From NCBI GenBank assembly GCA_017858515.1, contig JAFMBM010000010.1:1-64000 (forward strand): a stretch of DNA of 64,000 bases, in the 5' to 3' direction. The notes below the pieces were generated by a model. That model saw only the letters and a program-made list of their open reading frames with translations, was not told where the DNA came from and made no database searches. Below are positions 7,913 to 17,923 of this stretch, piece by piece. Source of the DNA: Cryomorphaceae bacterium. GTDB taxonomy: Bacteria; Bacteroidota; Bacteroidia; Flavobacteriales; Schleiferiaceae. The translations under genes and the position numbers were made by a program. Numbering within the stretch: position 1 is the stretch's first letter; every line of letters begins with the position of its first letter.

Positions 7913-8169
7913 GGATTACTTGGACAGCTTCTAGCTGGGAAGATTATCTATATTGGCAAAAGACAGACAGGAAGAAGGTCAAGCGAATCAAAGAGCTGAT
8001 AAAAAGCTGCCAATGCACTCCTATTGAAGGCATAGGCAACCCAGAGCCGTTAAGGCATGAACTCCAGGGGTTTTGGTCAAGGCGGATAGACACCGAACAC
8101 CGTTTGGTGTACAGCTATGAGAATGACGAGCTATTGATTATCTCATGCCGCTACCATTATGGGTATTAG
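7909..8169 (+). CDS. yoeB: YoeB/Txe-family mRNA endoribonuclease toxin
   Basis: WEDYLYWQKTDRKKVKRIKELIKSC..GIGNPEPLRHELQGFWSRRIDTEHRLVYSYENDELLIISCRYHY. Confidence 0.93.
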   Translation: MRITWTASSWEDYLYWQKTDRKKVKRIKELIKSCQCTPIEGIGNPEPLRHELQGFWSRRIDTEHRLVYSYENDELLIISCRYHYGY

Positions 8170-8214
8170 GGAAAGTAAAATTGGCGACGGATTGGACAGG
8201 CCAGGTGCATCAGT

Positions 8215-8290
8215 GCTTCCAACAACAGCGCCTTCGGCGAAGTGCTCGTAAAACGCGCGCCAACTACGGCAGCTTCCAGACGAGCTAGGT
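8215..8290 (+). pseudogene. Short decayed RHS core remnant
   Basis: gcgccttcggcgaagtgctcgtaaaacgcgcgccaactacggcagcttccagacgagct matches the SAFGEVLVQRDANYGSFQTS coding segment but is shifted and truncated. Confidence 0.7.
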
Positions 8291-8494
8291 TTTAGAAGAT
8301 TTTGAAATCTGAAACCAACCGAGGGGAGTGAAGGAACAGCAAAGGTTAGCCTAGATACAATAAAAACGAACAATGAAAAGTTTATTCTAATAGTAAAATA
8401 AGACACCTTAGTTAGTGTAGGCTCTATGGCACTTTACTCATTAAATCAGATCGACTCGTACTCAGAGGCTGCTAGACTTTCTGCTTTTCTAAAC

Positions 8495-9001
8495 TTAAAC
8501 AGTCCCTTCTGCGGCTCCTTCTGAAGCTTCTGCTTCATTGCCTTCTTCCTCTTCATCCTCCACGAAATCAGAAAGGTCAATCTCAATGTCCGGTTGAAGT
8601 TCTTTTTTCTTGGCGCGTATGGCATCTTCTATAATATCCATTCCCGAAAGAAGATCCTCCATACTGGTTTTACCCATAGGACACTCAATAATGCCAGAGC
8701 CCAAAGAGCTGATTTCAATGCTTCTTTTGCGTGTTACATAGGAAGAGAAGAATAGGATTAAGCCTAGAAATACCACTCCATAAACGAGGAAAGGAGGCAT
8801 AGAAAGGGTTAGCAATACCAGTCCGACTAAAGTAACCGCAAAGCCCGCATAAAAGAACGCACTATTGTCTTTCTGCGTTACAGAAATACATGAAACGTTT
8901 TCAATTAATATACTGGCTGATTCCTTTTTGCTGATGAAACGAATCTTATCTGCATTCACATTCAGCGTTCCTTCTGCATTAGACCATAAAACATCTTCCA
9001 T
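8495..9001 (-). CDS. Hypothetical membrane protein with acidic C-terminus
   Basis: Two adjacent hydrophobic helices; DLSDFVEDEEEEGNEAEASEG tail. Confidence 0.6.
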   Translation of the reverse strand: MEDVLWSNAEGTLNVNADKIRFISKKESASILIENVSCISVTQKDNSAFFYAGFAVTLVGLVLLTLSMPPFLVYGVVFLGLILFFSSYVTRKRSIEISSLGSGIIECPMGKTSMEDLLSGMDIIEDAIRAKKKELQPDIEIDLSDFVEDEEEEGNEAEASEGAAEGTV

Positions 9002-9099
9002 AACCGGTGGCGTATTAAATTCTCAATTCGAGGGTTAAATATACAATTCCGTTTTCCATAACCGCCATAAGAATATGCGACTTATTAACGAGTAAGTGA

Positions 9100-9813
9100 C
9101 TATTTAACAGACAATAAAAAGTCTTTGCACAGCGCACTATACTCATCTGAAAAAGAACCATTGGAGCTGAGAATGCTACATTGATCTTCACTTTTAGTCT
9201 CCTCCTTTCCATATTCCAACAGTAGCAGAGATGGATTTGAATGGGGTCTATGCGATACAGCCAGCTTCCGATTTAGTTGGAAGGATGAAAACACAGGCAA
9301 GGCATTTTTCTGAGCCTTTAAATGTTTGTTCGAAAGTACAAGCGCTATTTTTCCATCCTCTTGATTTACCAATTCCTCCATCTTTTCAAACCATTTGATT
9401 TGATCTTCAGAAGAAATGTGTTTGGCCGATACTTTTTGTGGATTGGAAGAGGGAAGGGCAGAGGCAAAGTAGGGCGGATTGCTCACCACCAAATCATAGG
9501 GTTCTGTATTTTTCCAATGGAGTACATCGGCATAAATGCATTGAATGCGATCTGCAAAAGGAGAACGAGCGATATTGGCGTGGCATTCTTGAACGGCAGC
9601 TTCATTGCGCTCTAGGAGATGTACTTGGGCCTTAGGGAAGCGCTGAGCTAAAAGGAAACCAATGACTCCCGTACCTGAGCCAAGGTCTAGAATGCGTTTA
9701 ATATTGGGATCAGACCCTGCCCACGAACCCAATAAGACGGCATCGGTGCCAATCTTATATCCTTCGCCATGCAAAAGATCAAATTGCTTAAATCGAAAAA
9801 GCTCTGAAGGCAT
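9100..9813 (-). CDS. trmN6: tRNA1(Val) (adenine(37)-N6)-methyltransferase-like
   Basis: FKQFDLLHGEGYKIGTDAVLLGSWA, LDLGSGTGVIGFLLAQRFP, DLVVSNPPYF (NPPY motif). Confidence 0.88.
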   Translation of the reverse strand: MPSELFRFKQFDLLHGEGYKIGTDAVLLGSWAGSDPNIKRILDLGSGTGVIGFLLAQRFPKAQVHLLERNEAAVQECHANIARSPFADRIQCIYADVLHWKNTEPYDLVVSNPPYFASALPSSNPQKVSAKHISSEDQIKWFEKMEELVNQEDGKIALVLSNKHLKAQKNALPVFSSFQLNRKLAVSHRPHSNPSLLLLEYGKEETKSEDQCSILSSNGSFSDEYSALCKDFLLSVK

Positions 9814-10331
9814 TAGTCGAAGACCTCCAACAAACCTTCTGGCAGATTGAAATGAAGGGATTGGCTCTCGCGGTCTACCTTAATTAAGAAGGCATCTACC
9901 ATAGGAATATACAGTAGTTTTCCTTCCTTTTCTATTTCATATAATGGCTGCGGATCTCTATCTAAAACATTCTTAATCAGTCCTATTTCACCCGAATTCT
10001 GATCTATTGCTTTAAACCCGATGATCTCATGGTAATAAAAGGAGTTTCCTTCTAATTTGGGCAATAAACTAAGGGGTAAGAAGAGGGAAGTACCTATCCA
10101 TTTACGCGCTGCTTCCTCTGTGTCTACCTCTTCCAACTTCACCTTAAAAGAACCTCTATGGGTAAGCTCTAAGGACTCCGTAAATAAGGGTACATAGCTG
10201 CCATTCTCTTCGGTAAAGAGCACCGTTTGGTCTGAGAAATTCTCAGGATGATCGGCATCGGTCATGAGAATCAAATGCCCTTTTAGACCTACTGTCTTGC
10301 TGAAATAGCCTAATTCGAAATAGTCTGACAT
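9813..10331 (-). CDS. rimM: Ribosome maturation factor RimM
   Basis: FELGYFSKTVGLKGHLIL..., FYYHEIIGFKAIDQNSGEIG, LLYIPMVDAFLIKVDRES. Confidence 0.92.
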   Translation of the reverse strand: MSDYFELGYFSKTVGLKGHLILMTDADHPENFSDQTVLFTEENGSYVPLFTESLELTHRGSFKVKLEEVDTEEAARKWIGTSLFLPLSLLPKLEGNSFYYHEIIGFKAIDQNSGEIGLIKNVLDRDPQPLYEIEKEGKLLYIPMVDAFLIKVDRESQSLHFNLPEGLLEVFD

Positions 10332-10337
10332 GGATTT

Positions 10338-11975
10338 CTAGGATTGAATGATACCCGGATTATAGGCCGGAATATCGTATTGATTGTTCGCCATTTCAAT
10401 TCCCATGCTGATCCATTTTCTAGTCTCTAAGGGATCGATGATGGCATCCACCCAAAGACGAGAAGCCGCATAATAGGGAGATGTTTGCTCTGTATAGCGC
10501 TTGGTAATGCGGTCGAGCAGTTCTTTTTCTGCTTCAGGGGTAATAATTTCACCTTTCGCCTTGAGGCTAGCTTGTTCAATTTGCAAAAGAACTTTGGCCG
10601 CTTGAGCCCCACCCATAACTGCTAGTTGAGCCGTTGGCCAGGCTACAATAAGTCTAGGATCGTAGGCCTTTCCACACATGGCATAATTGCCTGCGCCATA
10701 AGAGTTACCCATAATTACCGTAAACTTAGGCACCACCGAATTGCTCATGGCATTTACCATTTTAGCGCCATCCTTAATAATTCCTCCTTGTTCAGATCTA
10801 CTTCCTACCATAAATCCGCTAACATCTTGTAAAAAGACCAATGGAATGCGTTTCTGATTGCAATTGGCAATAAATCGGGCGGCTTTATCGGCAGAATCAG
10901 AATAAATAACTCCACCAAATTGCATTTCGCCTTTCTTATTTTTAATCACCTCTCTATTGTTGGCCACAATTCCAACAGCCCATCCATCTATACGCGCATA
11001 ACCGCAGAGAATGGTTTTTCCATAGCCCTCTTTGTATTGATCGAATTCGCTATGGTCTACCAAGCGTTCGATAATGTCTAAGGTTCTAAATGGTTTAGAT
11101 CGATCCTCTGGCATAATGCCATAAATCTCTTTTTCATCTTTTTCAGGCATCGCACTTTCGGCTCTGTCGAAGCCCGCTTTAGGGAAAGCACCAATTTTAT
11201 CTACAATGCGCTGAATTTTTTCCAGTGCATCTTGGTCGTTGGCCGCCTTATAATCTGTTACACCTGAAATCTCGCAATGTGTTGTTGCTCCTCCAAGGGT
11301 TTCATTGTCTATATCTTCTCCAATAGCGGCCTTCACCAAATAGGAGCCGGCTAAGAAGATGCTTCCTGTTTTATCTACAATCATGGCCTCATCGCTCATA
11401 ATAGGCAAATAGGCTCCTCCAGCTACACAACTTCCCATAATGGCAGAAATCTGCGTAATGCCTTTGCTTGAAAGGATGGCGTTGTTTCTGAAAATCCGAC
11501 CAAAGTTCTCTTTGTCTGGGAAGATTTCGTCTTGCATGGGTAAGTATACCCCAGCAGAATCGACCAAGTAGAGGATAGGCACTCTATTTTCTAGAGCAAT
11601 CTCTTGAGCTCTAAGATTCTTTTTTCCGGTAATCGGAAACCAAGCGCCGGCCTTTACTGTGGCGTCGTTGGCAACTACAATAACCATTTTAGATTGCACA
11701 TAACCCAAGACTACAATTACGCCACCCGCAGGACAACCGCCGTGCTCTGCATACATGCCTTCGCCAGCAAAAGCGCCTATTTCAATCTGAGGGCGATCCT
11801 TATCCAATAGGAAAGCTACTCTTTCACGAGCCGTCAGCTTTCCTTGAGCGTGTTGTTTTTCAATGCGTTTTTTGCCTCCACCCAGAGATATGGTCTGAAG
11901 ACGGCTTCGCATTTCAGCCATTAAAAGCTTGATCTGATCTTCGTTGCGGTTGAATTCTAAGTCTTGCTTGGTCAT
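10338..11975 (-). CDS. Acyl-CoA carboxylase, carboxyltransferase (beta) subunit
   Basis: QHAQGKLTARERVAFLLD, GGCPAGGVIVVLG, FLQDVSGFMVGSRSEQGGIIKDGAKMV, GNSYGAGNYAMCGKAYDPRL. Confidence 0.92.
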   Translation of the reverse strand: MTKQDLEFNRNEDQIKLLMAEMRSRLQTISLGGGKKRIEKQHAQGKLTARERVAFLLDKDRPQIEIGAFAGEGMYAEHGGCPAGGVIVVLGYVQSKMVIVVANDATVKAGAWFPITGKKNLRAQEIALENRVPILYLVDSAGVYLPMQDEIFPDKENFGRIFRNNAILSSKGITQISAIMGSCVAGGAYLPIMSDEAMIVDKTGSIFLAGSYLVKAAIGEDIDNETLGGATTHCEISGVTDYKAANDQDALEKIQRIVDKIGAFPKAGFDRAESAMPEKDEKEIYGIMPEDRSKPFRTLDIIERLVDHSEFDQYKEGYGKTILCGYARIDGWAVGIVANNREVIKNKKGEMQFGGVIYSDSADKAARFIANCNQKRIPLVFLQDVSGFMVGSRSEQGGIIKDGAKMVNAMSNSVVPKFTVIMGNSYGAGNYAMCGKAYDPRLIVAWPTAQLAVMGGAQAAKVLLQIEQASLKAKGEIITPEAEKELLDRITKRYTEQTSPYYAASRLWVDAIIDPLETRKWISMGIEMANNQYDIPAYNPGIIQS

Positions 11976-11977
11976 AA

Positions 11978-13048
11978 TTATTTACAGGGGGATAAGGTCC
12001 ACGTATCTGAAACTTTCCAAATAGATGAACCATTGATGTCGCTAATTAACAAAGTAAATACAGATAATTCCATTGAGCGCGCCGCCCAAAGAATATCTAC
12101 AATCTCGTCGCCATTGATATCTCCTACCCAAATGGCTTTTGGAAGACCACAGCTTCCAGCTAAGTTTAATAAGGGCGCAATATTCTGAGTTCTGTTTTCA
12201 CCTTTGATTATCGACTTTCCGAGCAATTGATACCCATCAATCTCGGGGCAATCTCCCAAGGAAATTACATTTCCAAGCGCACTTAGCTCTACACTTTCTG
12301 TTGATGCATTCACTGCAAATCGTTCTTTTTGACCTGGGAAAAGGGAAATCGGATTGTCGGGCCCACGTAGAGAGGCTCTTTTTATTTTGTCGATATCGAG
12401 ACTATTCTCTGAGCCCAATAAGAAGACAGATTTATTTGAATTGGTTGTTCGTATGTCGAATTCCAAAGATTCACTTAATTTTTGCTCGCTCAGAATCACC
12501 TGAATTTTAACCTTTTCAATAGCCATATCTGCTTGGTCTTGCTCACTCATATAGAAGGCATACCAGTTTATTCCGGGATTGATAGTATTGGCATCTCCAC
12601 AATAGTTGTATGCCTCAGTGAGTATTTTAAATTGAGTAGGATAGTGAATTAGGCGAATGGGTTCTTCTATTGGCTTGGATACGGCAAGCGAGTCTACTGA
12701 TATAGGAGTAGGGGGAGGGCTTATTGCAACTGGCTCAGTAGCCTTTGTTTTCATATAGCCATCGAACATAAATCCTTCAAATTCTTTGTAGACAACGAAA
12801 GTCCATTGACCCATTTGGTCATCCACCTTAAGCTCTCCATATTTTTCCTTGCAAGCCATCACCAAGCTATCGAAAGGAACCGTTGTGACTACTTTGCCCG
12901 ATATTTTGGGTGCGCTGCGCATACGGAGTCCGGAGGGAGCCGTGATTTGCTTTAATTCAGAAGTCTCACAAGGGGTTTGAGCCCAAGAGATCGAAGGGGA
13001 GAGGACAAGAAAAGGGAGCAGTAGAGGGAGGAGATGTTTCCAATTCAT
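11978..13048 (-). CDS. Secreted SH3-like domain protein
   Basis: Signal peptide; ITAPSGLRMRSAPKISGKVVTTVPFDSLV resembles bacterial SH3. Confidence 0.6.
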   Translation of the reverse strand: MNWKHLLPLLLPFLVLSPSISWAQTPCETSELKQITAPSGLRMRSAPKISGKVVTTVPFDSLVMACKEKYGELKVDDQMGQWTFVVYKEFEGFMFDGYMKTKATEPVAISPPPTPISVDSLAVSKPIEEPIRLIHYPTQFKILTEAYNYCGDANTINPGINWYAFYMSEQDQADMAIEKVKIQVILSEQKLSESLEFDIRTTNSNKSVFLLGSENSLDIDKIKRASLRGPDNPISLFPGQKERFAVNASTESVELSALGNVISLGDCPEIDGYQLLGKSIIKGENRTQNIAPLLNLAGSCGLPKAIWVGDINGDEIVDILWAARSMELSVFTLLISDINGSSIWKVSDTWTLSPCK

Positions 13049-13097
13049 AGAAGAGGGGGAGCGAAAGATTAATCTACTTAACTAAAGTGCGAAAATA

Positions 13098-13126
13098 AGA
13101 AAGCCACGCTTGCGGCGTGGCTTTCT
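13098..13126 (-). terminator. Terminator of the infC-rpmI-rplT operon
   Basis: AGAAAGCCACGC / GCGTGGCTTTCT, 12-bp stem, 5-nt loop; T-rich tail on the minus strand. Confidence 0.8.
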
Positions 13127-13151
13127 CTTGTCCAAAACGTCTTGTTTATAC

Positions 13152-13496
13152 TTATTTTATCTTATCAACTACGCTTTTGAACGCATCGGGATGGTTCATA
13201 GCGAGATCAGCTAATACTTTGCGATTGAGTTCAATTCCTCCTTTTTTAATGTTACCCATAAAAACGGAGTAAGACATTCCGTGCTCACGTGCACCGGCGT
13301 TGATACGCTGAATCCACAGAGCTCTGAAAGATCTCTTTTTGTTCTTTCTATCGCGATAGGCATAAGTTAAACCTTTTTCTATCGAGTTTTTTGCAACGGA
13401 CCAAACGTTCTTACGACGTCCAAAGGATCCCTTGGCTAGTTTCATAAACTTCTTGCGACGGGCGCGAGAAGCTACTGCATTTACACTTCTTGGCAT
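13152..13496 (-). CDS. rplT: 50S ribosomal protein L20
   Basis: [32 protein letters not shown]. Confidence 0.98.
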   Translation of the reverse strand: MPRSVNAVASRARRKKFMKLAKGSFGRRKNVWSVAKNSIEKGLTYAYRDRKNKKRSFRALWIQRINAGAREHGMSYSVFMGNIKKGGIELNRKVLADLAMNHPDAFKSVVDKIK

Positions 13497-13585
13497 TTCT
13501 TTTCTTTTTTTTGAGCGAGGCGCTGCAATTAAGCAAACTTGTAAGGCACTCGATCAGGGTTATACATTTAGAACCAATAATAGAA

Positions 13586-13780
13586 TCAGAGTACTAACTG
13601 ATCCTTCACGCTCTTCACATCGGATTTATCTACCAATGTTGAGTGTGTCAAATTGCGCTTGCGCTTGGTCGATTTCTTCGTCAGAATGTGACTCTTGAAA
13701 GCGTGTTTGCGCTTGATTTTACCAGTACCGGTAAGCTTGAAACGCTTCTTGGCACTGGATTTAGTTTTCATTTTAGGCAT
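13586..13780 (-). CDS. rpmI: 50S ribosomal protein L35
   Basis: [33 protein letters not shown]. Confidence 0.98.
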   Translation of the reverse strand: MPKMKTKSSAKKRFKLTGTGKIKRKHAFKSHILTKKSTKRKRNLTHSTLVDKSDVKSVKDQLVL

Positions 13781-13812
13781 TGCTATAATTATATCGACGT
13801 TTGGACTGATAT

Positions 13813-14352
13813 TTATTTTTTCTTCTTAATGGCTTTTGGAGCAAGCATCATGATCATACGCTTGCCTTCTAGCTTTGGAAGGCTTTCTACTTTACCTACA
13901 TCTTCTACATCCTGTGCTAATTGGAGTAAAAGAATCTCACCCTTATCTTTAAAAACGATGGAACGTCCGCGGAAGAAAACGAAAGCTTTGATCTTAAATC
14001 CTTCTTCAAGGAACTTCAGAGCATGCTTCTTTTTAAAGTCGTAGTCGTGCTCATCTGTGTTTGGTCCGAAGCGAATTTCCTTCACCACAACCTTCACCGC
14101 TTTGGCCGCTAATTCTTTTTGTTTCTTCTTTTGATCGTAAAGAAACTTTCTATAATCAATGATTTTCGCCACCGGTGGGTCTGCACTTGGCGAGATTTCA
14201 ACTAAATCAAGCTCCAAGTCTTCAGCCATTTTCAGAGCTTCAACCGTAGTGTAAATTCCTACCTGTTCAATATTGTCTCCTACAAGACGAACCTTCGGGA
14301 CACGAATGTTTCTGTTAATGCGGTGTTTGTCTTCCTCTTTTATCTGAGGCAA
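13813..14352 (-). CDS. infC: Translation initiation factor IF-3 (TTG start)
   Basis: [21 protein letters not shown]...[30 protein letters not shown]; the initiating codon is TTG. Confidence 0.97.
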   Translation of the reverse strand: MPQIKEEDKHRINRNIRVPKVRLVGDNIEQVGIYTTVEALKMAEDLELDLVEISPSADPPVAKIIDYRKFLYDQKKKQKELAAKAVKVVVKEIRFGPNTDEHDYDFKKKHALKFLEEGFKIKAFVFFRGRSIVFKDKGEILLLQLAQDVEDVGKVESLPKLEGKRMIMMLAPKAIKKKK

Positions 14353-14391
14353 CCGTCCTTGGTAATTTTTCTTCAGAGTTTTGTTAGTTCG

Positions 14392-16326
14392 TTAATTATC
14401 AATTAGCTCAGCACTTACAGCTTCGTTTACAAGTTGAATGAATTGATCTATTGGCATGCTTCCTAGATCTTCACCACCATGCTTGCGAACCGAAACTGTT
14501 TGGGTTTCTTCTTCTTTTTCCCCCACGATTAGCATGTAGGGAATCTTCTGCATCTCAGCGTCACGTATCTTCCTTCCCGTTTTCTCATTCCTCTCGTCAA
14601 GGAGGGCGCGAATATCGTAATTATCAAGCAACTTTAAAAGTTCCTTTGAATAGTCGAGATACTTTTCTGAAATCGGAAGAATTATTATCTGTTCTGGAGT
14701 GAGCCAAAGAGGAAAATTACCGGCACAGTGCTCTAACAAAACGGCTACAAAACGCTCCATAGAACCAAAAGGTGCGCGGTGAATCATCACCGGCCTATGC
14801 ATTTCGTTGTCGGCTCCTTTGTATTCCAATTCAAATCGCTCCGGCAAATTATAATCCACCTGAATAGTACCCAATTGCCAGCTTCTTCCCAGTGCATCGC
14901 GCACCATGAAGTCAAGTTTGGGTCCGTAGAAGGCAGCTTCTCCGTATTCCACTACATAGGGCATTCCTTTTTCCTTAACGGCTTCTAAAATAGAAGACTC
15001 CGCTTTTTCCCAGTTTTCCAATCCACCAATATACTTCTCGGGTTTTTCTGGATCGCGCAGACTCACCTGAGCGGTAAACTCTTTAAAGTCTAAGGTTTTA
15101 AAGATGTAAAGAACCAAGTCTATCACCTTATTAAACTCTTCTCGAACCTGGTCTGCTGTGCAGAATATATGCGCATCGTCCTGAGTAAAGCCACGAACGC
15201 GAGTCAATCCATGCAATTCGCCACTTTGCTCATAGCGATAAACCGTTCCAAACTCTGCATAGCGAATGGGTAAATCTTTGTATGAATGCGGACGACTCTT
15301 GTAGATTTCGCAATGGTGAGGGCAATTCATTGGCTTGAGTAAGTATTCCTCACCCGCCTCAGGTGTCGTAATGGGTTGGAAGGAATCTGCCCCATATTTG
15401 GCATAGTGCCCAGAAGTAACATACAATTCTTTGCTTCCAATATGAGGAGTCATAACAGGAACATAGCCCGCCTTTTTCTGCGCTTTCTTGAGGAATTGCT
15501 CAAGGCGATCTCTCAATGCCGCGCCCTTTGGTAACCAAAGTGGTAAGCCCTGTCCGACCTTCTGACTGAAAGTAAAGAGGTCTAGTTCTTTCCCTAATTT
15601 TCTATGATCGCGCTTTTTAGCTTCCTCAAGTAAGTGTAGATAATCGTCTAGTAAAGATTTTTTTGGGAAGGAAATGCCATAAACCCTAGTGAGTTGTTTG
15701 TTCTTCTCATCTCCACGCCAGTAAGCTCCTGCCACGTTCATTACTTTAACCGCCTTAATGAACTCTGTGTTAGGAAGGTGTCCTCCTCTACACAAATCGG
15801 TAAAGTCGCTGTGATCGCAAAAAGTGATCGTTCCGTCTTCGAGGTTTTCGATAAGCTCGGTTTTGTACTGATTGCCTTTATAGTACTGCAAAGCATCCTG
15901 CTTAGAAACGGCTCTGAGCTTAAATTCAGCCTTCTGACGAGCCATCTCCATCATCTTGGTTTCGATTTCTGCAAAATCTTTTTCTTGCAAAGAGACATCT
16001 CCAAAATCTACATCATAATAAAAGCCATTTTCAATAGCCGGTCCGATGGTTAGCTGGGCAGATGGATAAATCTTTTGAATGGCTTGTGCCAAAACGTGGG
16101 CAGAAGAATGCCAAAAGGCTTTTTTTCCTTCCGGCTGATCCCAAGTGTAAAGTACCAAAGCACCATCTCCAGGAAGTGGATCTTTAATTTCAACCGTTTG
16201 CCCATTGAATTGAGCCGACAAAACATTGCGAGCAAGACCCGAGCTAATGCCCATGGCCACGTCGAATGCCGAGCTGCCGTTTTCATATTCACGCACCGAT
16301 CCGTCGGGCAAGGTTATGGCGATCAT
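14392..16326 (-). CDS. thrS: Threonyl-tRNA synthetase
   Basis: TGS domain start, [69 protein letters not shown]. Confidence 0.98.
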   Translation of the reverse strand: MIAITLPDGSVREYENGSSAFDVAMGISSGLARNVLSAQFNGQTVEIKDPLPGDGALVLYTWDQPEGKKAFWHSSAHVLAQAIQKIYPSAQLTIGPAIENGFYYDVDFGDVSLQEKDFAEIETKMMEMARQKAEFKLRAVSKQDALQYYKGNQYKTELIENLEDGTITFCDHSDFTDLCRGGHLPNTEFIKAVKVMNVAGAYWRGDEKNKQLTRVYGISFPKKSLLDDYLHLLEEAKKRDHRKLGKELDLFTFSQKVGQGLPLWLPKGAALRDRLEQFLKKAQKKAGYVPVMTPHIGSKELYVTSGHYAKYGADSFQPITTPEAGEEYLLKPMNCPHHCEIYKSRPHSYKDLPIRYAEFGTVYRYEQSGELHGLTRVRGFTQDDAHIFCTADQVREEFNKVIDLVLYIFKTLDFKEFTAQVSLRDPEKPEKYIGGLENWEKAESSILEAVKEKGMPYVVEYGEAAFYGPKLDFMVRDALGRSWQLGTIQVDYNLPERFELEYKGADNEMHRPVMIHRAPFGSMERFVAVLLEHCAGNFPLWLTPEQIIILPISEKYLDYSKELLKLLDNYDIRALLDERNEKTGRKIRDAEMQKIPYMLIVGEKEEETQTVSVRKHGGEDLGSMPIDQFIQLVNEAVSAELIDN

Positions 16327-16440
16327 AAATGTTGATTTTAACAGGCCGCAAATATAAAGTTACCGAATGGGATAGAAGGATGTAAAACTCAATTTCACGA
16401 CATAGGTAGACTCAATGTTCTTAGGTTGTTAATTTGCTGC

Positions 16441-16863
16441 ATGGAAAAAGCAGAAATATTGGCGCGCCTAAACAACTGGGGAAGGGAAACGCTCATGAAT
16501 ACTTTAGACATAAAATACACCGATATGGGCGAAGATTGGTTGGAAGCCACCATGCCCGTTACGTCTAAGGTGCATCAGCCACTGGGATTGCTTCATGGCG
16601 GCGCTTCTGCTGCACTGGCAGAGAGTGTGGCTAGTGCTGGTTCCGCTTTGCATATCAACAGAGAGAAACAAGCTGCGCTGGGCATTGAAATCCAAGCAAC
16701 TCATTTGAAGGGAATAACCGAAGGTATTGTTACGGCTCGGGCCAGTCTCCTACATAAAGGAAGGTCTCTGCATGTTTGGGAAATTGATATTCGCAACGAA
16801 AAAGGCGATCGTATTTCGCATTGTAAGCTCACCACTATGATTGTCCCTAAACGCCGCGACTAA
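16441..16863 (+). CDS. Hotdog-fold thioesterase (PaaI-like; possibly DHNA-CoA thioesterase)
   Basis: HQPLGLLHGGASAALAESVASAGSAL..; located at the head of the men cluster. Confidence 0.8.
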   Translation: MEKAEILARLNNWGRETLMNTLDIKYTDMGEDWLEATMPVTSKVHQPLGLLHGGASAALAESVASAGSALHINREKQAALGIEIQATHLKGITEGIVTARASLLHKGRSLHVWEIDIRNEKGDRISHCKLTTMIVPKRRD

Positions 16864-17919
16864 TTGCAGCTTCTCCATCGAAATATTGGATTAGACCTCA
16901 TTCGCAGTACCGCTATTTTATTGGTTGTATTGACTCATAGTCAGCGCATTTTGCGAATGGCTTTTCCTGGATTGAGGTTTCATTTTCCCATCGATGGGGT
17001 TACCCTCTTTTTTGTTTTGAGCGGATTTTTAATCGGAAGGATTGTATTTAAAACCCTTCCACATGGAGATTGGAAAGAGATCAGCACTTTTTACAAAAGA
17101 AGATGGTGGAGAACCCTTCCTAATTATTATCTCTTTCTTGCACTTCAAATTATTGCCTACTTTTTAATGGGCGTTCGAGAGCAGATTGATTGGCGAAATT
17201 TGGCTTTTCTTCAGAACTTATTCGAACCCAATGGCAGCTTTTTCAAAGAATCATGGAGCCTAGCGGTTGAAGAGTGGTTTTATTTGCTTTTTCCTTTTAT
17301 TTGGTGGGTTTGGGTGCGCTACCTACCAAAAGGGCAAAGACCTTCTTTCTTGGCCTACAGCCTTTTATTTCTAGTGATTGCCTGGATTTATAAATACTAC
17401 TTCTTCTCAAGAAGCTTTGTTGAAGACGCCGAAGTGTTTTCTCGAATTCCCGTTGTCTTTCGAATTTCTTCCATTCTTTGGGGTGTGGTTCTTGGTGCCA
17501 TTCACTTGCTTTGGCCAGAGTACTTCAAAAAACCATGGATTTGGCTTGGCTTGCTTTTAGCTAGTTGGATGGCTTGGAAGTATTCAGGAGATTTTATTCA
17601 TCCCTATTGGAGAGCGGTTTGGGTTTTCGATTTTAAAAGTCTATTGTCTTTTGCCCTTATTGCTCTTTTATTTCAATTGAAATCTTTAAACAAGCAGCTC
17701 TCTGTTTGGGTTACTAAGCTAAGTCTGTATTCGTATTCCATGTACCTAATCAATTTGCCCTTTCTCGCTATTCTTAGATGGGCTTTGTTGAAAGTAGAAG
17801 CGCAAAGTCCATTGCTCATTCTTTCTGTTTTGGTCTTGGGTTGGATAGGCATTTTTAAGCTTTCTGAATTGAATTATACAAAGTTTGAAAAGCGATTAAC
17901 TCAGTTAAGAGATCGATAG
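16864..17919 (+). CDS. Acyltransferase 3 family membrane protein (TTG start)
   Basis: NIGLDLIRSTAILLVVLTHS, FPIDGVTLFFVLSGFLIGRI, SWSLAVEEWFYLLFP. Confidence 0.9.
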   Translation: MQLLHRNIGLDLIRSTAILLVVLTHSQRILRMAFPGLRFHFPIDGVTLFFVLSGFLIGRIVFKTLPHGDWKEISTFYKRRWWRTLPNYYLFLALQIIAYFLMGVREQIDWRNLAFLQNLFEPNGSFFKESWSLAVEEWFYLLFPFIWWVWVRYLPKGQRPSFLAYSLLFLVIAWIYKYYFFSRSFVEDAEVFSRIPVVFRISSILWGVVLGAIHLLWPEYFKKPWIWLGLLLASWMAWKYSGDFIHPYWRAVWVFDFKSLLSFALIALLFQLKSLNKQLSVWVTKLSLYSYSMYLINLPFLAILRWALLKVEAQSPLLILSVLVLGWIGIFKLSELNYTKFEKRLTQLRDR

Positions 17920-17923
17920 GGAG

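Noticed and set aside
1-8400. Transposase or integrase gene driving the island
   Set aside because: No ORF with recognisable transposase or recombinase motifs was found in this interval.
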